Assembly (NCBI RefSeq): GCF_000196135.1
Contig: NC_005090.1
Coordinates: 1,560,001-1,624,000, forward strand
DNA from: Wolinella succinogenes DSM 1740
GTDB lineage: Bacteria > Campylobacterota > Campylobacteria > Campylobacterales > Helicobacteraceae
Length of the DNA: 64,000 bases
Reading direction: 5' to 3'
Made by a program: the position numbers and the translations under genes. Below are positions 43,418 to 53,082 of the stretch, piece after piece. How positions within the stretch are numbered: the stretch's first letter is position 1; each line of letters opens with the position of its first letter. Under the pieces are notes generated by a model that made no database searches, had not been told where the DNA came from, and was given only the letters and a program-made list of their open reading frames with translations.

Positions 43418-43768
43418 TTAGATGAGTTCGATGAAAGCTAAAGGAGCAGCATCGCCCTTGCGAAGACGTGTTCGGACGATTCGAGTGTAACCGCCTTTGC
43501 GATCGCTATACTTAGGAGCGATCTCCACCACAAGTTTGTTAGTGGCGTTTTTGTCTTGAAGGTGTGCAAAAACTGCTCTATGCGCGTTGAAAGAACCTTC
43601 AGAAGCCTTAGTGATTAGCTTTTCGATATAACTCTGAAGTTCTTTAGCTTTGATGACCGTGGTCTCAATCTTCTGATTCTCCACCAAAGCGATAGCCAGA
43701 TTCTTCAAAAGCGCCTTTCGATGCGCTGAAGTCCTGCCTAGCTTTCTATAACCGTGGTTGTGTCTCAT
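43418..43768 (-). CDS. rplQ: 50S ribosomal protein L17
   Basis: L17 binds 23S rRNA near the exit tunnel on the solvent side. The 116-residue protein starts with the typical [20 protein letters not shown] and ends with the basic [14 protein letters not shown]. It is the last gene of the superoperon, 26 bases after rpoA, followed at once by the terminator hairpin. The shorter length fits the epsilonproteobacterial form. Confidence 0.98.
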   Translation of the reverse strand: MRHNHGYRKLGRTSAHRKALLKNLAIALVENQKIETTVIKAKELQSYIEKLITKASEGSFNAHRAVFAHLQDKNATNKLVVEIAPKYSDRKGGYTRIVRTRLRKGDAAPLAFIELI

Positions 43769-43794
43769 AGGTTATCCTTATTTGCTTTTTATCG

Positions 43795-44790
43795 TTATTT
43801 TAGTTTATTTAATCGCTTCTGAAGTGCACTCGACACCTCTTCAGCCAAGTCTGAACCCACAGGATAGCCAATCTCTTCAAGCTTGTCTTTGATCTCATCA
43901 AAAGACTTCTTGCCTAGATTCTTCACTTCTTTAAGCTCATTCTCTCCCAAAAGCACTAATTCGCCGACAAATTTCATTCCAGCGCGATCAAGGCAGTTGA
44001 AAGAACGGGCGCTCAAATTAAGAGCTTCGATCTTTTGAAGAAGGGGCTTGAGCTCAGGGTCTTCCTCATCGCTTGAAGTTGATTCAGCTGAGGAGACGCT
44101 CCACTCACTATTAAAAACAGACATCTGTTTTTGCATCACACCCAAAGCGTCTTTAAAAGCCGCGATAGGCTCAATGAGACCATCCGTTTCGATTTCCAAA
44201 ACGATCTTCTCGTAGGTGGGATTGTCCTCTACAAGGACATTTTCGATCTCGTAGGTGGCTTTCTTCACGGGGGTGAAGTAGGCATCAAGAGGAATATAGC
44301 CCTCAGGAATCAGATTCCTTGTCTCTTCACTAGGAACATATCCAATTCCCTTCTGGACGATCAAGGAGAAGGTCAAAGTCGCATCTTCGTTGATGGTGGC
44401 TAGGTGCTGATTAGGCGTAACCACGTCCACATAATCATTCACAAGATCAGAGCCCTTAATGGTGGCTGGTCCTTTGAAGGAGTAGTCCAAAGTGACGCGC
44501 TCGGCATCTCCTCTCATCTTGAATCGAATGCTTTTAAGATTGACGATGAAGAGAGCCACATCCTCCATAATCCCACGAACCGAATCAAACTCGTGTGCGG
44601 CTCCTTCGATTTTTAGGGCGGTAGGTGCAAATCCCACAGAGCTACCCAAGAGAAGTCTTCTCAAGGGGTGAGCAAGGGTGATTGCATAGCCCGACTCAAA
44701 AGGATAGGCAGAGATCTTGATCTTGTTCTTGCCGATTTCCTGAATGGAAATATCCGTCGGAATATAGGGAGAAGTTTTAATATTTTTCAT
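43795..44790 (-). CDS. rpoA: RNA polymerase alpha subunit
   Basis: The alpha dimer nucleates RNA polymerase assembly. In these 331 residues the N-terminal domain spans about 1-230 (SGYAITLAHPLRRLLLGSSV; VDVVTPNQHLATI) and the C-terminal domain about 255-320, with LSARSFNCLDRAGMKFVGEL and LKEVKNLGKKSFDEIKDKL forming the two helix-hairpin-helix units that touch UP elements and activators. The usual Arg of the CTD DNA contact (SVRSANCL in E. coli) is kept as SARSFNCL. It lies between rpsD and rplQ. Confidence 0.98.
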   Translation of the reverse strand: MKNIKTSPYIPTDISIQEIGKNKIKISAYPFESGYAITLAHPLRRLLLGSSVGFAPTALKIEGAAHEFDSVRGIMEDVALFIVNLKSIRFKMRGDAERVTLDYSFKGPATIKGSDLVNDYVDVVTPNQHLATINEDATLTFSLIVQKGIGYVPSEETRNLIPEGYIPLDAYFTPVKKATYEIENVLVEDNPTYEKIVLEIETDGLIEPIAAFKDALGVMQKQMSVFNSEWSVSSAESTSSDEEDPELKPLLQKIEALNLSARSFNCLDRAGMKFVGELVLLGENELKEVKNLGKKSFDEIKDKLEEIGYPVGSDLAEEVSSALQKRLNKLK

Positions 44791-44804
44791 TATGCCGCAC
44801 CTAA

Positions 44805-45431
44805 TTATTTAGAGTATAGCTCAACGATTAGTCTCTCTTCGACAGGGATTACAACCTCTTCGCGCTCGGGAAGTCGAGTGAAGATTCCAAAGACTTTAGC
44901 TTGATCCACATCCACCCATGGAGCGATACCTGTTTGCTTAGTGAGCTCGATGGAGCGCTGAACTTGGGGATTGTTTTTGCTTTTTTCGCGAATCTCTACC
45001 TTCTGTCCAGGAAGAACCATATAAGAAGGAATATTCACACGCTTGCCATCAACTAGAACATGCCCATGGCTAACCATTTGTCGAGCAAATCTTCTAGTGG
45101 TCGCAAAGCCCATTCGGTAGACCACGTTATCAAGGCGTCGCTCCAAAAGCTTAATCAAAAGCTCTCCCGTGTTGCCTTCGAGTCGGTTAGCCTCTTGGAA
45201 AATGCTTCGGAACTGCTTCTCAGAAATTCCATACATGAATTTTGCTTTTTGCTTCTCTCGGAGCTGTAGTCCATACTCAGAAATTTTGCTTCTTCTTTGA
45301 CCATGCTGACCGGGAGCGTAAGGTCTTTTTTCCAAGGAGCTTTTACCGGCGAGTCTTCGCTCACCTTTAAGGTTAAGGCTGACTCCAAATCTTCTTTCGA
45401 TTTTTTCTACTGGTCCTCTATATCTTGCCAT
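44805..45431 (-). CDS. rpsD: 30S ribosomal protein S4
   Basis: S4 starts 5'-domain assembly of 16S rRNA and can act as a repressor of its own operon. The 208-residue protein carries the S4 RNA-binding domain ([20 protein letters not shown], then [16 protein letters not shown]). The N-terminus lacks the Cys zinc knuckle ([16 protein letters not shown]), so it is the zinc-free form. It lies 17 bases after rpsK. Confidence 0.98.
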   Translation of the reverse strand: MARYRGPVEKIERRFGVSLNLKGERRLAGKSSLEKRPYAPGQHGQRRSKISEYGLQLREKQKAKFMYGISEKQFRSIFQEANRLEGNTGELLIKLLERRLDNVVYRMGFATTRRFARQMVSHGHVLVDGKRVNIPSYMVLPGQKVEIREKSKNNPQVQRSIELTKQTGIAPWVDVDQAKVFGIFTRLPEREEVVIPVEERLIVELYSK

Positions 45432-45448
45432 TTACATTTCTCCTTAAC

Positions 45449-45844
45449 TTACACTCTTCGGCGCTTGGGCGGTCGGCATCCATTGTGGGGCAATGGAGTG
45501 ACATCTTTAAACCACAATACTTTGATTCCTTCAATAGAACCGAGGCTCTTTACGGCTGTTTCGCGTCCACTTCCAGGACCTTGAACCTTGATTCCAAGTT
45601 CCTTGATTCCGTGCTCTTTGGCCTTTACTACTGCATCCTCAACCGCTTGTTGCGCTGCATAGGGAGTCGATTTTTTGCTTCCCTTGAAGCCCAAAGCCCC
45701 CGCGGTACTCCAGCAAATAACATTTCCCATCTCATCAGTGATCGTAACGCTAGTGTTATTGAACGTTGCAGCGATGTGAATGATTCCTCGGGCTATATTC
45801 TTCTTGACAACTCTTTTTTTGTTTGTTACTTTTCTTTTTGCCAT
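45449..45844 (-). CDS. rpsK: 30S ribosomal protein S11
   Basis: S11 lies on the 30S platform near the E site. The 131-residue protein has [20 protein letters not shown] (about 29-48), [11 protein letters not shown] and the conserved basic end [13 protein letters not shown]. The N-terminal tail is strongly basic ([15 protein letters not shown]). Ten bases separate it from rpsM. Confidence 0.98.
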   Translation of the reverse strand: MAKRKVTNKKRVVKKNIARGIIHIAATFNNTSVTITDEMGNVICWSTAGALGFKGSKKSTPYAAQQAVEDAVVKAKEHGIKELGIKVQGPGSGRETAVKSLGSIEGIKVLWFKDVTPLPHNGCRPPKRRRV

Positions 45845-45854
45845 TCCCTACCCC

Positions 45855-46223
45855 TTACTTGCTCGCGCTTCCGACGGTTTTTCTCTTGCCTTTTCTAGTT
45901 CTCGCGTTGTTCTTAGTGGTTTGACCGCGAACAGGCAGACCCTTTCGGTGTCGAAGACCTCGATAGCTTCCTAGATCCATCAACGCTTTGATATCCATAG
46001 TGACTTTTTTTCTCAAATCACCCTCGACAGCGTATGATTCTTGGATCTTCTTGCTGATAAGCGAAACTTCGTCTTCGCTCAACTCTTGGACGCGCTTGTC
46101 CAAAGAGATATTGACGGCACTTAGGATATCTCTGGAGGTCTTGAGTCCAATTCCATAGATATAGGTGAGTGCATATTCAATTCTTTTTTTCTTGGGCAAA
46201 TCAACACCAGCAATTCTCGCCAT
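45855..46223 (-). CDS. rpsM: 30S ribosomal protein S13
   Basis: S13 sits in the head of the small subunit and bridges to the 50S and P-site tRNA. The 122-residue protein has the start [20 protein letters not shown], the helix-two-turn-helix region and the basic tail [20 protein letters not shown]. It lies three bases after rpmJ. Confidence 0.98.
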   Translation of the reverse strand: MARIAGVDLPKKKRIEYALTYIYGIGLKTSRDILSAVNISLDKRVQELSEDEVSLISKKIQESYAVEGDLRKKVTMDIKALMDLGSYRGLRHRKGLPVRGQTTKNNARTRKGKRKTVGSASK

Positions 46224-46226
46224 GGT

Positions 46227-46340
46227 TTATCCTTGTCTCTGTTTGTGTTTAGGGGTGCTGCAGATCACTCTGACGATCCCTTTTCTCTTAATGATTTTGC
46301 ATTTATCGCACATCTTCTTGACTGATGGTCTTACTTTCAT
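46227..46340 (-). CDS. rpmJ: 50S ribosomal protein L36 (zinc-ribbon form)
   Basis: A 37-residue protein, [15 protein letters not shown] and onward, with the zinc ribbon ligands Cys11, Cys14, Cys27 and His32 ([14 protein letters not shown]). This is the classical zinc-binding L36. ATG 46340 is preceded by AGGAG. It begins the rpmJ-rpsM-rpsK-rpsD-rpoA-rplQ part of the operon and has its own candidate promoter upstream. Confidence 0.96.
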   Translation of the reverse strand: MKVRPSVKKMCDKCKIIKRKGIVRVICSTPKHKQRQG

Positions 46341-46420
46341 CGTTGTTTACTCCTGTCATTTAAACCAAATCAACTTTTAGCCAAACCGAAATTGTATTTT
46401 TCAAGTAATCAAGGTCGGCG

Positions 46421-46426
46421 ATTCTA
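46421..46426 (-). promoter_or_regulatory. internal extended -10 promoter before rpmJ
   Basis: Minus strand reads TGTAGAAT, an extended -10 about 80 bases before rpmJ. It lies in the 105-base gap between infA and rpmJ, the widest inside the superoperon, and would give the alpha part (rpmJ to rplQ, with rpoA) its own transcript. Confidence 0.5.
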
Positions 46427-46445
46427 CATTAAAGTTAATTAAAAG

Positions 46446-46664
46446 CTACTTATATCTAAACGTGATTCGGCCCTTGTCTAGGCTATAGGGGGTGAGCTCA
46501 ATCTTGACCCTATCTCCAGGGAGAATCTTGATATAGTGCATTCTCATGCGCCCCGCGATGTGACACAAAATCACATGCTTATTATCGAGCTCTACCCTAA
46601 AAGTCGCGTTGGGTAGCGCCTCGATCACCTTTCCGTCCACCTCTATCACATCATCTTTTGCCAT
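46446..46664 (-). CDS. infA: translation initiation factor IF-1
   Basis: IF-1 blocks the A site during initiation. The 72-residue protein is an S1-like OB fold, with [20 protein letters not shown] and [20 protein letters not shown]; length is exactly that of the family. It follows map by nine bases. Placement of map and infA between secY and rpmJ is common in bacteria without adk in this operon. Confidence 0.98.
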   Translation of the reverse strand: MAKDDVIEVDGKVIEALPNATFRVELDNKHVILCHIAGRMRMHYIKILPGDRVKIELTPYSLDKGRITFRYK

Positions 46665-46673
46665 TTTTGCTTT

Positions 46674-47432
46674 CTACTCCTTTGAAAGTATCTCGGCTCT
46701 TCCATTGACGATTGCCACGGTGTGCTCGTGATGGCTTCCGTTGAGTCCGTCATGGGAAACCACCGCCCACTTATCTGACAATATCTTTGCCTCTCCGCTT
46801 TTTTGGCAGATCATCGGCTCAATACAAAAGACCATTCCCTCACGAATCTTGGGTCCCTGCTTGGGATTCCCTCCTTCAAGATAGTTAGGAATCTCAGGTT
46901 CTTCATGAGGTTTTCGACCAATTCCATGACCGCAGAATCCCCTCAAAGGGACCATACCCCTCTTGAGAATAAACTGCTCAATCAAATGACTCAGCTCTTT
47001 AAAGCGCATATCCACCCGAATCGAATCGATGGCATACAAGAGGGCATCACGAGAGCAGGCCATAAGGGCTTCATCGTTTTGGGTCACAGCGCCAATCCCA
47101 AAGGTTGCAGCGCCATCTCCAAACCAGCCTTTATACTCTGTCCCAATATCCACTCCTAATATATCTCCCTCTTTGAGCTGATAACCATTTGGAATCCCAT
47201 GAATGATCACCTCGTTGACGGAGGTGCAGATCGCACCTGGGAAACCATAAAGCCCTTTAAATGAGGGCCTTGCCCCTTGGGAACGGATGAAATCCTCCGC
47301 TATCTTATCTAGCTCTAAGAGAGAAATTCCGGGTTTTGCATGCTCCCGAAGGAGAGAGAGGGTCTGAGCAACGATCCGATTGGCCGATGCTAGAGCCTTG
47401 ATCTCTTCGGGTTTGCGAATTGCAATAGCCAT
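46674..47432 (-). CDS. map: type I methionine aminopeptidase
   Basis: Map removes the initiator Met from new proteins. The 252-residue type I enzyme has the metal ligands in LGVDIGTEYKGWFGDGAATF (two Asp), FCGHGIGRKPHEEP (His), VFCIEPM (Glu) and HEHTVAI (Glu). GIPNGYQLKEGDI near 81-93 precedes the first ligand. It follows secY by four bases. Confidence 0.98.
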   Translation of the reverse strand: MAIAIRKPEEIKALASANRIVAQTLSLLREHAKPGISLLELDKIAEDFIRSQGARPSFKGLYGFPGAICTSVNEVIIHGIPNGYQLKEGDILGVDIGTEYKGWFGDGAATFGIGAVTQNDEALMACSRDALLYAIDSIRVDMRFKELSHLIEQFILKRGMVPLRGFCGHGIGRKPHEEPEIPNYLEGGNPKQGPKIREGMVFCIEPMICQKSGEAKILSDKWAVVSHDGLNGSHHEHTVAIVNGRAEILSKE

Positions 47433-47436
47433 GTTC

Positions 47437-48696
47437 TTATAAGCCCACGGCGCTTAGGGTTTGATACTTGCTCATGTAAATCTGAGCCTCAATCTTTCTC
47501 ATGGTGTCAATAGCGACTTGAACAACGATGAGCACTGCGGTTCCTCCAAAATAGAAAGGAACCCCCATGCTTTTGACAAGCACCCAAGGAAGGGTTGAGA
47601 TGAGCGCCAAATAGAGCGCTCCCCAAAAAGTCAAACGGCTGGCAACCTCATTCAAGAATCCTGCGGTTCCCTCACCGGGGCGCAATCCTGGAATAAAGCC
47701 TCCCTGTCGCTTGAGATTCTCAGAGATATCCTTCGCGTTGAACACGATCGAAGAGTAGAAATAGGCAAAAAAGATCACTAGCCCAAACATAATCACATTA
47801 TAGGCGTAGCCATTAGGACTCAAAAAGTCCGCAATTGCCATGACGGTGCTGTTGCTTGACGCCTGTAAAAGGGTCGAAGGAAACATGAGCAACGCCGAAG
47901 CAAAAATAGGAGGAATCACCCCGCTAAGGTTGAGCTTAATCGGAATATAGTTCATCACGCGCTTGTTTTGATTCTGCATCATCACCTTGCGAGCATAAGA
48001 GACAGGCACTCGCCTCTCGCCAAGCTCCACGAAAATGATGGAGAGAACTGTAGCGATGATGATCACCACAATCGCCAACAACACCAAGAAGTTGATCTCG
48101 CCAGTATTGACTAGCTTGAAGGTTCCTCCAATGGCGGCTGGGATTCCAGAGACGATACCCGCGAAGATAATTAGACTGATTCCGTTCCCCATGCCTCGCT
48201 GAGTGATCTGCTCTCCAATCCACATGAGCATCATGGTTCCTGCCAGCATAGAGAAAGCCGAAACCGCAATGAACACGTTCATGTCAATTAGAATCGCCCC
48301 TTGAGGACCTCCGCCGATACTTTTAAGTCCAATAGAGACTCCCACAGCCTGAACCAGCGTGATGACCACGGTCGCATATCGCACAATCTGCATATATTTA
48401 ACCATTCCATCGCGCTCTTTTTTCATTTTGGCCAATGTGGGGAAAGTCGCGGCAAGAAGCTCCATGATGATGGAGGCAGTGATGTAGGGCATGATCCCGA
48501 GCGAGATGATGCTGAGGCGCTCAACGGCATTACCGCTGAACATATTAAAGAGCCCCAGCGCGTTGCCGGAGTTGCTATCAAAGAAAGCTTTGATAACCGC
48601 CGTATCAACGCCAGGAACCGGAACGTACGCCAACACTCTATAGGCTAGCAAGAAGCCGAGCGTAATGAGAATCTTGTTGACGATCGCTTTATTCAT
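47437..48696 (-). CDS. secY: preprotein translocase subunit SecY
   Basis: SecY forms the protein-conducting channel of the inner membrane with SecE. The 419-residue protein has ten membrane helices; GIMPYITASIIMELLAATFP (about 67-86), GERRVPVSYARKV in the C4 loop and GLRPGEGTAGFLNEVASRLT are the family stretches. The start overlaps the rplO stop by one base (TAATG). No adk gene follows it, unlike in many bacteria. Confidence 0.98.
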   Translation of the reverse strand: MNKAIVNKILITLGFLLAYRVLAYVPVPGVDTAVIKAFFDSNSGNALGLFNMFSGNAVERLSIISLGIMPYITASIIMELLAATFPTLAKMKKERDGMVKYMQIVRYATVVITLVQAVGVSIGLKSIGGGPQGAILIDMNVFIAVSAFSMLAGTMMLMWIGEQITQRGMGNGISLIIFAGIVSGIPAAIGGTFKLVNTGEINFLVLLAIVVIIIATVLSIIFVELGERRVPVSYARKVMMQNQNKRVMNYIPIKLNLSGVIPPIFASALLMFPSTLLQASSNSTVMAIADFLSPNGYAYNVIMFGLVIFFAYFYSSIVFNAKDISENLKRQGGFIPGLRPGEGTAGFLNEVASRLTFWGALYLALISTLPWVLVKSMGVPFYFGGTAVLIVVQVAIDTMRKIEAQIYMSKYQTLSAVGL

Positions 48697-49097
48697 TAGG
48701 CTCGTCCGCTTGTGGTGATTCTCTCGTCTTTGATTTTGGAAGCTAGCTCAGAAGCTCCTTTGCCGATCAATTTGATCTTGAGCGTGCTAGCAGGGAATTT
48801 ATGGACGGAGGCGATGCTATCAAGAGTGATTTCAGCCAGCTCAGCCACTTTAGTGATCTTCTCTACGTTGATCACATAAGGTTTGGCGATTTGAGTGGTG
48901 AAGCCCACCTTGGGAAGTCGTCTCTGGAGGGGTTGCTGACCCCCTTCAAAGCCTCTCTTCGCCTTGTAGCCTGTTCGAGCGGTTTGACCTTTGCCTCCTC
49001 TAGTGGAGGTTTTGCCCATGCCGCTTCCTTGACCTCGACCGACTCGTTTTCGATCTTTTGTGCTGCCTTGGGCAGGCTTGAGGTTTTCTAGTGCCAT
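48696..49097 (-). CDS. rplO: 50S ribosomal protein L15
   Basis: L15 helps late 50S assembly. The 133-residue protein has the conserved [19 protein letters not shown] (about 21-39), [10 protein letters not shown] and a short C-terminal domain. It follows rpsE by nine bases, so there is no room for rpmD (L30), which stands here in many other bacteria. Confidence 0.98.
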   Translation of the reverse strand: MALENLKPAQGSTKDRKRVGRGQGSGMGKTSTRGGKGQTARTGYKAKRGFEGGQQPLQRRLPKVGFTTQIAKPYVINVEKITKVAELAEITLDSIASVHKFPASTLKIKLIGKGASELASKIKDERITTSGRA

Positions 49098-49106
49098 GGC
49101 TTTTCC

Positions 49107-49547
49107 TTACGCTTTGATTCGGCTCAACGCATCAATCGTAGCGCGAACTACGTTGTATGGGTTGTTTGAACCTAAAGATTTAGTCAAGATATCCTTAATG
49201 CCAGCCAATTCGATCACAGGTCGAGCCGATCCACCGGCGATCACCCCTGTACCCTCGCTAGCAGGCTTAAGAAGAATCTTGCTTGCATTATACTTATGCT
49301 CGATATCATGAGCGATGGTGGTTCCTTTGACATTCACCTTGATGATGTTTTTGAACGCATCATCCACCGCTTTTTTGATCGCATCGGGAACCTCTTTAGC
49401 TTTTCCGAGGCCAAAGCCTACCAAGCCATTTTTGTTACCCACGACTACAAGAGCGTTGAAGCGGAATCTTCGACCCCCTTTGACGACCTTGGTCACTCTG
49501 CCGATGTTAACGACAACCTCTTTAAATTCGTCTCGATTGATTTCCAT
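49107..49547 (-). CDS. rpsE: 30S ribosomal protein S5
   Basis: S5 shapes the mRNA entry site and affects decoding accuracy. The 146-residue protein lacks the longer N-terminal tail of E. coli S5 and starts [40 protein letters not shown] is the double-stranded-RNA-binding domain and [20 protein letters not shown] the C-terminal domain. Nine bases separate it from rplR and from rplO. Confidence 0.98.
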   Translation of the reverse strand: MEINRDEFKEVVVNIGRVTKVVKGGRRFRFNALVVVGNKNGLVGFGLGKAKEVPDAIKKAVDDAFKNIIKVNVKGTTIAHDIEHKYNASKILLKPASEGTGVIAGGSARPVIELAGIKDILTKSLGSNNPYNVVRATIDALSRIKA

Positions 49548-49556
49548 TTTTACCCC

Positions 49557-49913
49557 TTACAGACCGATTCCGTTCTCTCGAAGAGAGTCCGCAAAACTAG
49601 CAACGACACCGTGATAGAGGTAACCGTTACGATCAAACACTACTTCTTTGATACCGGCTTCCTGCAATGAGGCCGCAAAAGAAGCGGCGATTTTCTTCGC
49701 CTCCTCTTTATTGTTTCCAAGACCAAGCTTCTTACCATCCACGCTCGCTAGAGTGAGACCACTCTCATCATTGATCGCTTGCGCATAAAGGTATCGGTTG
49801 GAGCGGAAGAGAGAGACTCTAGGCTTCTGGGCGGTGCCGAAAATCTTGCCTCGAACGCGAAGTTTTCGCTTAGCGCGGAGGGCATTTTTTCTTTTCAATA
49901 CTTTTTCTAACAT
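49557..49913 (-). CDS. rplR: 50S ribosomal protein L18
   Basis: L18 binds 5S rRNA with L5. The 118-residue protein has a very basic N-terminus ([20 protein letters not shown]) and the core [19 protein letters not shown]. Usual length and place between rplF and rpsE. Confidence 0.98.
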   Translation of the reverse strand: MLEKVLKRKNALRAKRKLRVRGKIFGTAQKPRVSLFRSNRYLYAQAINDESGLTLASVDGKKLGLGNNKEEAKKIAASFAASLQEAGIKEVVFDRNGYLYHGVVASFADSLRENGIGL

Positions 49914-49922
49914 GACCTATCC

Positions 49923-50459
49923 TTACTTCTTAGAAGTCTTGCCGGCTTTTCGGATGATGGTTTCATCACTATACTTCACGCCCTTGCCTTTGTAAGGCTC
50001 AGGAGGCCTGAACTCTCGAATCTCTGCCGCAATCTGACCGATTTGCTGCTTATCACTTCCCTTGATGGTGATGACGTTTTTCTCTACGGCAATCTCCACA
50101 CCTTCGGGAATCTCATAGTTCACAGGGTGGGAGAAGCCAAGGGCAAGCTCAAGAACGCTACCCTTTACGGCTGCTTTGTAACCCACGCCATTGATCTCTA
50201 GTTGCTTGGTGAAACCGGCGGAAAGCCCGATAACGATGTTGTTCGCCAAGGCTCGATAGGTTCCCCAATAAGCCTTAGACTGAGCATCTTCGCCTCCTAG
50301 TTTTAAAACTAGCTCGCCATTAGCGATCTCAAGTCCTACGCGACCGTATGTCTCGAGGACTTTCTCCTGCTTTCCTTTGGTAAACACAATTTTGCTTCCT
50401 TCGATTTTGGCATCAACGCCACTTGGAATGCTAATAGGTCTTTTACCGATTCGTGACAT
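49923..50459 (-). CDS. rplF: 50S ribosomal protein L6
   Basis: L6 lies at the base of the L7/L12 stalk by the sarcin-ricin loop. The 178-residue protein starts [20 protein letters not shown] and ends with [20 protein letters not shown], the two best conserved regions. Nine bases separate it from rpsH. Confidence 0.98.
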   Translation of the reverse strand: MSRIGKRPISIPSGVDAKIEGSKIVFTKGKQEKVLETYGRVGLEIANGELVLKLGGEDAQSKAYWGTYRALANNIVIGLSAGFTKQLEINGVGYKAAVKGSVLELALGFSHPVNYEIPEGVEIAVEKNVITIKGSDKQQIGQIAAEIREFRPPEPYKGKGVKYSDETIIRKAGKTSKK

Positions 50460-50468
50460 GCTCTTTCC

Positions 50469-50864
50469 TTACCAGATGCTGCAAAGCGCTTCGCCGCCAA
50501 CATTGGCTTTGTAGGCTTCTTCATTGCCGATCACACCTTTAGAGGTGCTCACGACGATGGTTCCATAACCGTTCTTGAATCGCTTGAGCTCGTCTCGCCC
50601 TTTATAGACTCTTCGTCCGGATTTACTGATTCGCTTGATTTCACTGATCACGGATCGTCCCTTCTCGTCATATTTCAAAACAACGTTAATGGACTGTTTT
50701 CCGTCTTTATCGATCACTTTATAGCTCTCGATGAAACCTTTAGCAAGGAACACCTCTAAGATGGAAACTACGATTTTGGCATAGTAAAGAGTGGTGTAAT
50801 CCAATCTTCTCATCGCCGCGTTTCTGATTCGGGTTAGAGAATCCGCAATAATATCATTCACCAT
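50469..50864 (-). CDS. rpsH: 30S ribosomal protein S8
   Basis: S8 binds the central domain of 16S rRNA and, in E. coli, represses the spc operon. The 131-residue protein has [20 protein letters not shown] at the start and [20 protein letters not shown] near the end, with the family STS...G...A core. It follows rpsN by nine bases. Confidence 0.98.
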   Translation of the reverse strand: MVNDIIADSLTRIRNAAMRRLDYTTLYYAKIVVSILEVFLAKGFIESYKVIDKDGKQSINVVLKYDEKGRSVISEIKRISKSGRRVYKGRDELKRFKNGYGTIVVSTSKGVIGNEEAYKANVGGEALCSIW

Positions 50865-50873
50865 TTCTTCTCC

Positions 50874-51059
50874 TTACCAGCTAGCTTTTCGAAGACCAGG
50901 GATGAGTCCCTCGTTGCCCATTTTTCTTAGGCAAACTCGGCATAGACCAAAATCTCTGTAAACAGAGTGGGGTCGTCCGCAGACCTGGCATCGTGTATAA
51001 GCTCTTACTTTAAATTTAGGTTTTCGGCTAGCCTTAGCCACCATTGATTTCTTAGCCAT
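50874..51059 (-). CDS. rpsN: 30S ribosomal protein S14, zinc-binding type Z
   Basis: A 61-residue S14 of the short zinc form: CxxC pairs are in TRCQVCGRP and [10 protein letters not shown] start it at ATG 51059 ([17 protein letters not shown]); the frame opens ten codons earlier inside the rplE end. The start overlaps rplE by eight bases. Confidence 0.97.
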   Translation of the reverse strand: MAKKSMVAKASRKPKFKVRAYTRCQVCGRPHSVYRDFGLCRVCLRKMGNEGLIPGLRKASW

Positions 51060-51606
51060 TGACTCTTCCTTTTGCGAAAGGCATACCAAATAGCTCTAGC
51101 ATTTTGAACGCCTCTTTATCATTGTTGGTCGTTGTAACCATCGTGATGTTCATACCGTGGCTCACCATAATGTCATCATAGACGACCTCAGGGAACATGA
51201 GCTGCTCGTTTAGACCAAAGCTGTAGTTGCCTCGACCATCAAAGCCATTTCGAGGAACGCCTCGGAAGTCTTTCACTCTAGGAAGAGCGATAGAAATGAG
51301 CTTCTCAAGGAAGTTGTACATTTGGTTACCGCGAAGGGTCACTTTCACACCCATGGGCATTCCCTCTCTCATTTTGAAGCCCGCTACGGACTTTTTAGCG
51401 ATCGTGATGACCGCTTTTTGTCCTGCGATAAGAGAGATAGTATCTGCGATGTTTTGCATGACTTTAGTGTCTTTAGCATGATCGCCCGCGCCCACGCTAA
51501 TCACGATTTTTTCTAGTTTAGGAAGAAGCATGGGGTTTTTGATTCCGAGCTCTTCGCTAAGTTTAGCTTTTAGTTCTTCGTTATAAAGTTTTTTGAGTTG
51601 ATACAT
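51052..51606 (-). CDS. rplE: 50S ribosomal protein L5
   Basis: L5 binds 5S rRNA and contacts P-site tRNA. The 184-residue protein has [20 protein letters not shown] (about 24-43), the conserved [20 protein letters not shown] and [20 protein letters not shown]. It follows rplX by six bases and overlaps rpsN by eight. Confidence 0.98.
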   Translation of the reverse strand: MYQLKKLYNEELKAKLSEELGIKNPMLLPKLEKIVISVGAGDHAKDTKVMQNIADTISLIAGQKAVITIAKKSVAGFKMREGMPMGVKVTLRGNQMYNFLEKLISIALPRVKDFRGVPRNGFDGRGNYSFGLNEQLMFPEVVYDDIMVSHGMNITMVTTTNNDKEAFKMLELFGMPFAKGRVNG

Positions 51607-51612
51607 GGATTC

Positions 51613-51843
51613 TTACGCCTCCACTTTTTTCACATTGGAGATGTGTATAGGCATCTCTTTGTTCACAAAACCACCCTTGGGGTTTTGCTCGCTTGGCTTG
51701 ACGCTCTTTTTGGCGACTTTGCAGCCCGCGACGATCACTTGGGAGCTCTTGGGCATCACCTTGATCACTTCAGCGACCTTACCCTTGTCATCTCCGGCAA
51801 TCACCTGAACCTTGTCGCCTTTTTTAATCTGAAACTTAACCAT
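51613..51843 (-). CDS. rplX: 50S ribosomal protein L24
   Basis: L24 is an early 50S assembly protein at the tunnel exit. From ATG 51843 it has 76 residues beginning [20 protein letters not shown], the KOW motif, and ends with [10 protein letters not shown]. The frame opens ten codons earlier within rplN; that region does not match L24. It is shorter than the E. coli protein by about 25 residues. Confidence 0.96.
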   Translation of the reverse strand: MVKFQIKKGDKVQVIAGDDKGKVAEVIKVMPKSSQVIVAGCKVAKKSVKPSEQNPKGGFVNKEMPIHISNVKKVEA

Positions 51844-51844
51844 A

Positions 51845-52213
51845 TTAGAGTACCTCCGGTGCAAGAGAGACAATTTTCATGAAGTTGGCGTATCGCACTT
51901 CTCGACCTACGGGTCCAAAAATACGCGTGCCTACAGGCTCTCGCTTGTTGTCAAGGATGACCGCGGCGTTGTCATCGAATCGAATCAAAGAACCATTGTC
52001 TCGCTGAACCTCTTTTTTAGTTCGCACGACAACAGCCTTCACCACTTGACCTTTCTTGATCTTTCCATTGGGAAGGGCTTTCTTAACAGAAGCGATAATC
52101 ACGTCGCCAACGGTTGCGTATCGTCTCTTGCTTCCGCCAAGAACCTTGATGCACATTACCTCTTTGGCGCCACTGTTGTCAGCGACTGTCAATCTAGTAA
52201 AACTCTGGATCAT
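51845..52213 (-). CDS. rplN: 50S ribosomal protein L14
   Basis: L14 lies at the subunit interface and contacts 16S rRNA helix 14. The 122-residue protein begins [20 protein letters not shown] and has [20 protein letters not shown] near the end. It overlaps rpsQ by four bases and precedes rplX by one. Confidence 0.98.
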
Positions 52214-52476
52214 GCTTCAACTCCTACCGAAAGGACTTTGTGCAAGCTGAAGGATTTTCGCTTAGAAAGGGGTCGACATTCGATCGCTTCGATCATATCG
52301 CCTACTTTCACTGCATTACTCTCATCATGCACGATATATTTCTTGAATCTTTTAACGATTTTTCTATATTTGGGGTGGGTCACTCTTCTTTCAACAAGAA
52401 TCGTCACGCTCTTGTCGCCCGCTTTAGTGACGACTTTCCCTTGAATAACTCTTTTGTGTGCTTGTTCGTTGCTCAT
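52210..52476 (-). CDS. rpsQ: 30S ribosomal protein S17
   Basis: S17 is an OB-fold protein that helps 5'-domain assembly. The 88-residue protein has [20 protein letters not shown] (about 9-28) and YKRIVHDES-like [20 protein letters not shown]. It overlaps rplN by four bases and follows rpmC by two. Confidence 0.97.
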
Positions 52477-52478
52477 GA

Positions 52479-52667
52479 TTAACCCTCTTTAGCTGCAAGC
52501 GCCGTATTGATTCTCGCGATATCTTTTCTGACGGCTTTGATTTCGTTGGGATTGCTAAGCTGCATGGTTTTGAGTTTGAGCCTGAGTTCAAACAGCAGCG
52601 ACTTCTTCTCTTTGAGTAGCTTTTGCAATGCCGCTACTTCTTGGTCTTTCAATTCAGTAAATTTCAT
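52479..52667 (-). CDS. rpmC: 50S ribosomal protein L29
   Basis: L29 is a small two-helix protein near the tunnel exit that binds trigger factor. From ATG 52667 it has 62 residues ([20 protein letters not shown]); an in-frame GTG two codons earlier is less likely. Its start lies inside the last codons of rplP, an overlap of 14 bases, so the two are translationally linked. Confidence 0.96.
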
Positions 52668-53079
52668 TTTCACTCTCGCTTGTCACGATTTTGGTTTTGA
52701 AAGGAAGTTTGCTTTGAGCAAGAGCTAGAGCTTCGCGTGCCAACTCCTCTTCGATTCCCGCCATTTCATAGACGATGCGGCCAGGCTGAATATTCATTAC
52801 CCACTTATCCACAGAGCCTTTACCTTTACCCATACGAGTCTCAAGAGGCTTCGCCGTCAAAGGCTTGTCAGGGAACACTCTGATCCAAATCTTACCCGCT
52901 CTTTTGATGTGTCGGGTCATGGCGATTCTCGCCGCTTCAATCTGTCGAGAGTCGATTCGACCGTGCTCTGTTGCTTTGATTCCAATATCACCAAAGGCTA
53001 GAGAGTTTCCTCGGAAAGATTTTCCTCGGTTTCGACCCTTCATCTGCTTTCTGAATTTGGTTCGTTTTGGCATTAACAT
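52654..53079 (-). CDS. rplP: 50S ribosomal protein L16
   Basis: L16 organises the A-site tRNA elbow on the 50S subunit. The 141-residue protein begins [20 protein letters not shown] and has [20 protein letters not shown] and [20 protein letters not shown], all conserved. It follows rpsC by three bases and overlaps rpmC. Confidence 0.98.
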   Translation of the reverse strand: MLMPKRTKFRKQMKGRNRGKSFRGNSLAFGDIGIKATEHGRIDSRQIEAARIAMTRHIKRAGKIWIRVFPDKPLTAKPLETRMGKGKGSVDKWVMNIQPGRIVYEMAGIEEELAREALALAQSKLPFKTKIVTSESENEIY

Positions 53080-53082
53080 GGT

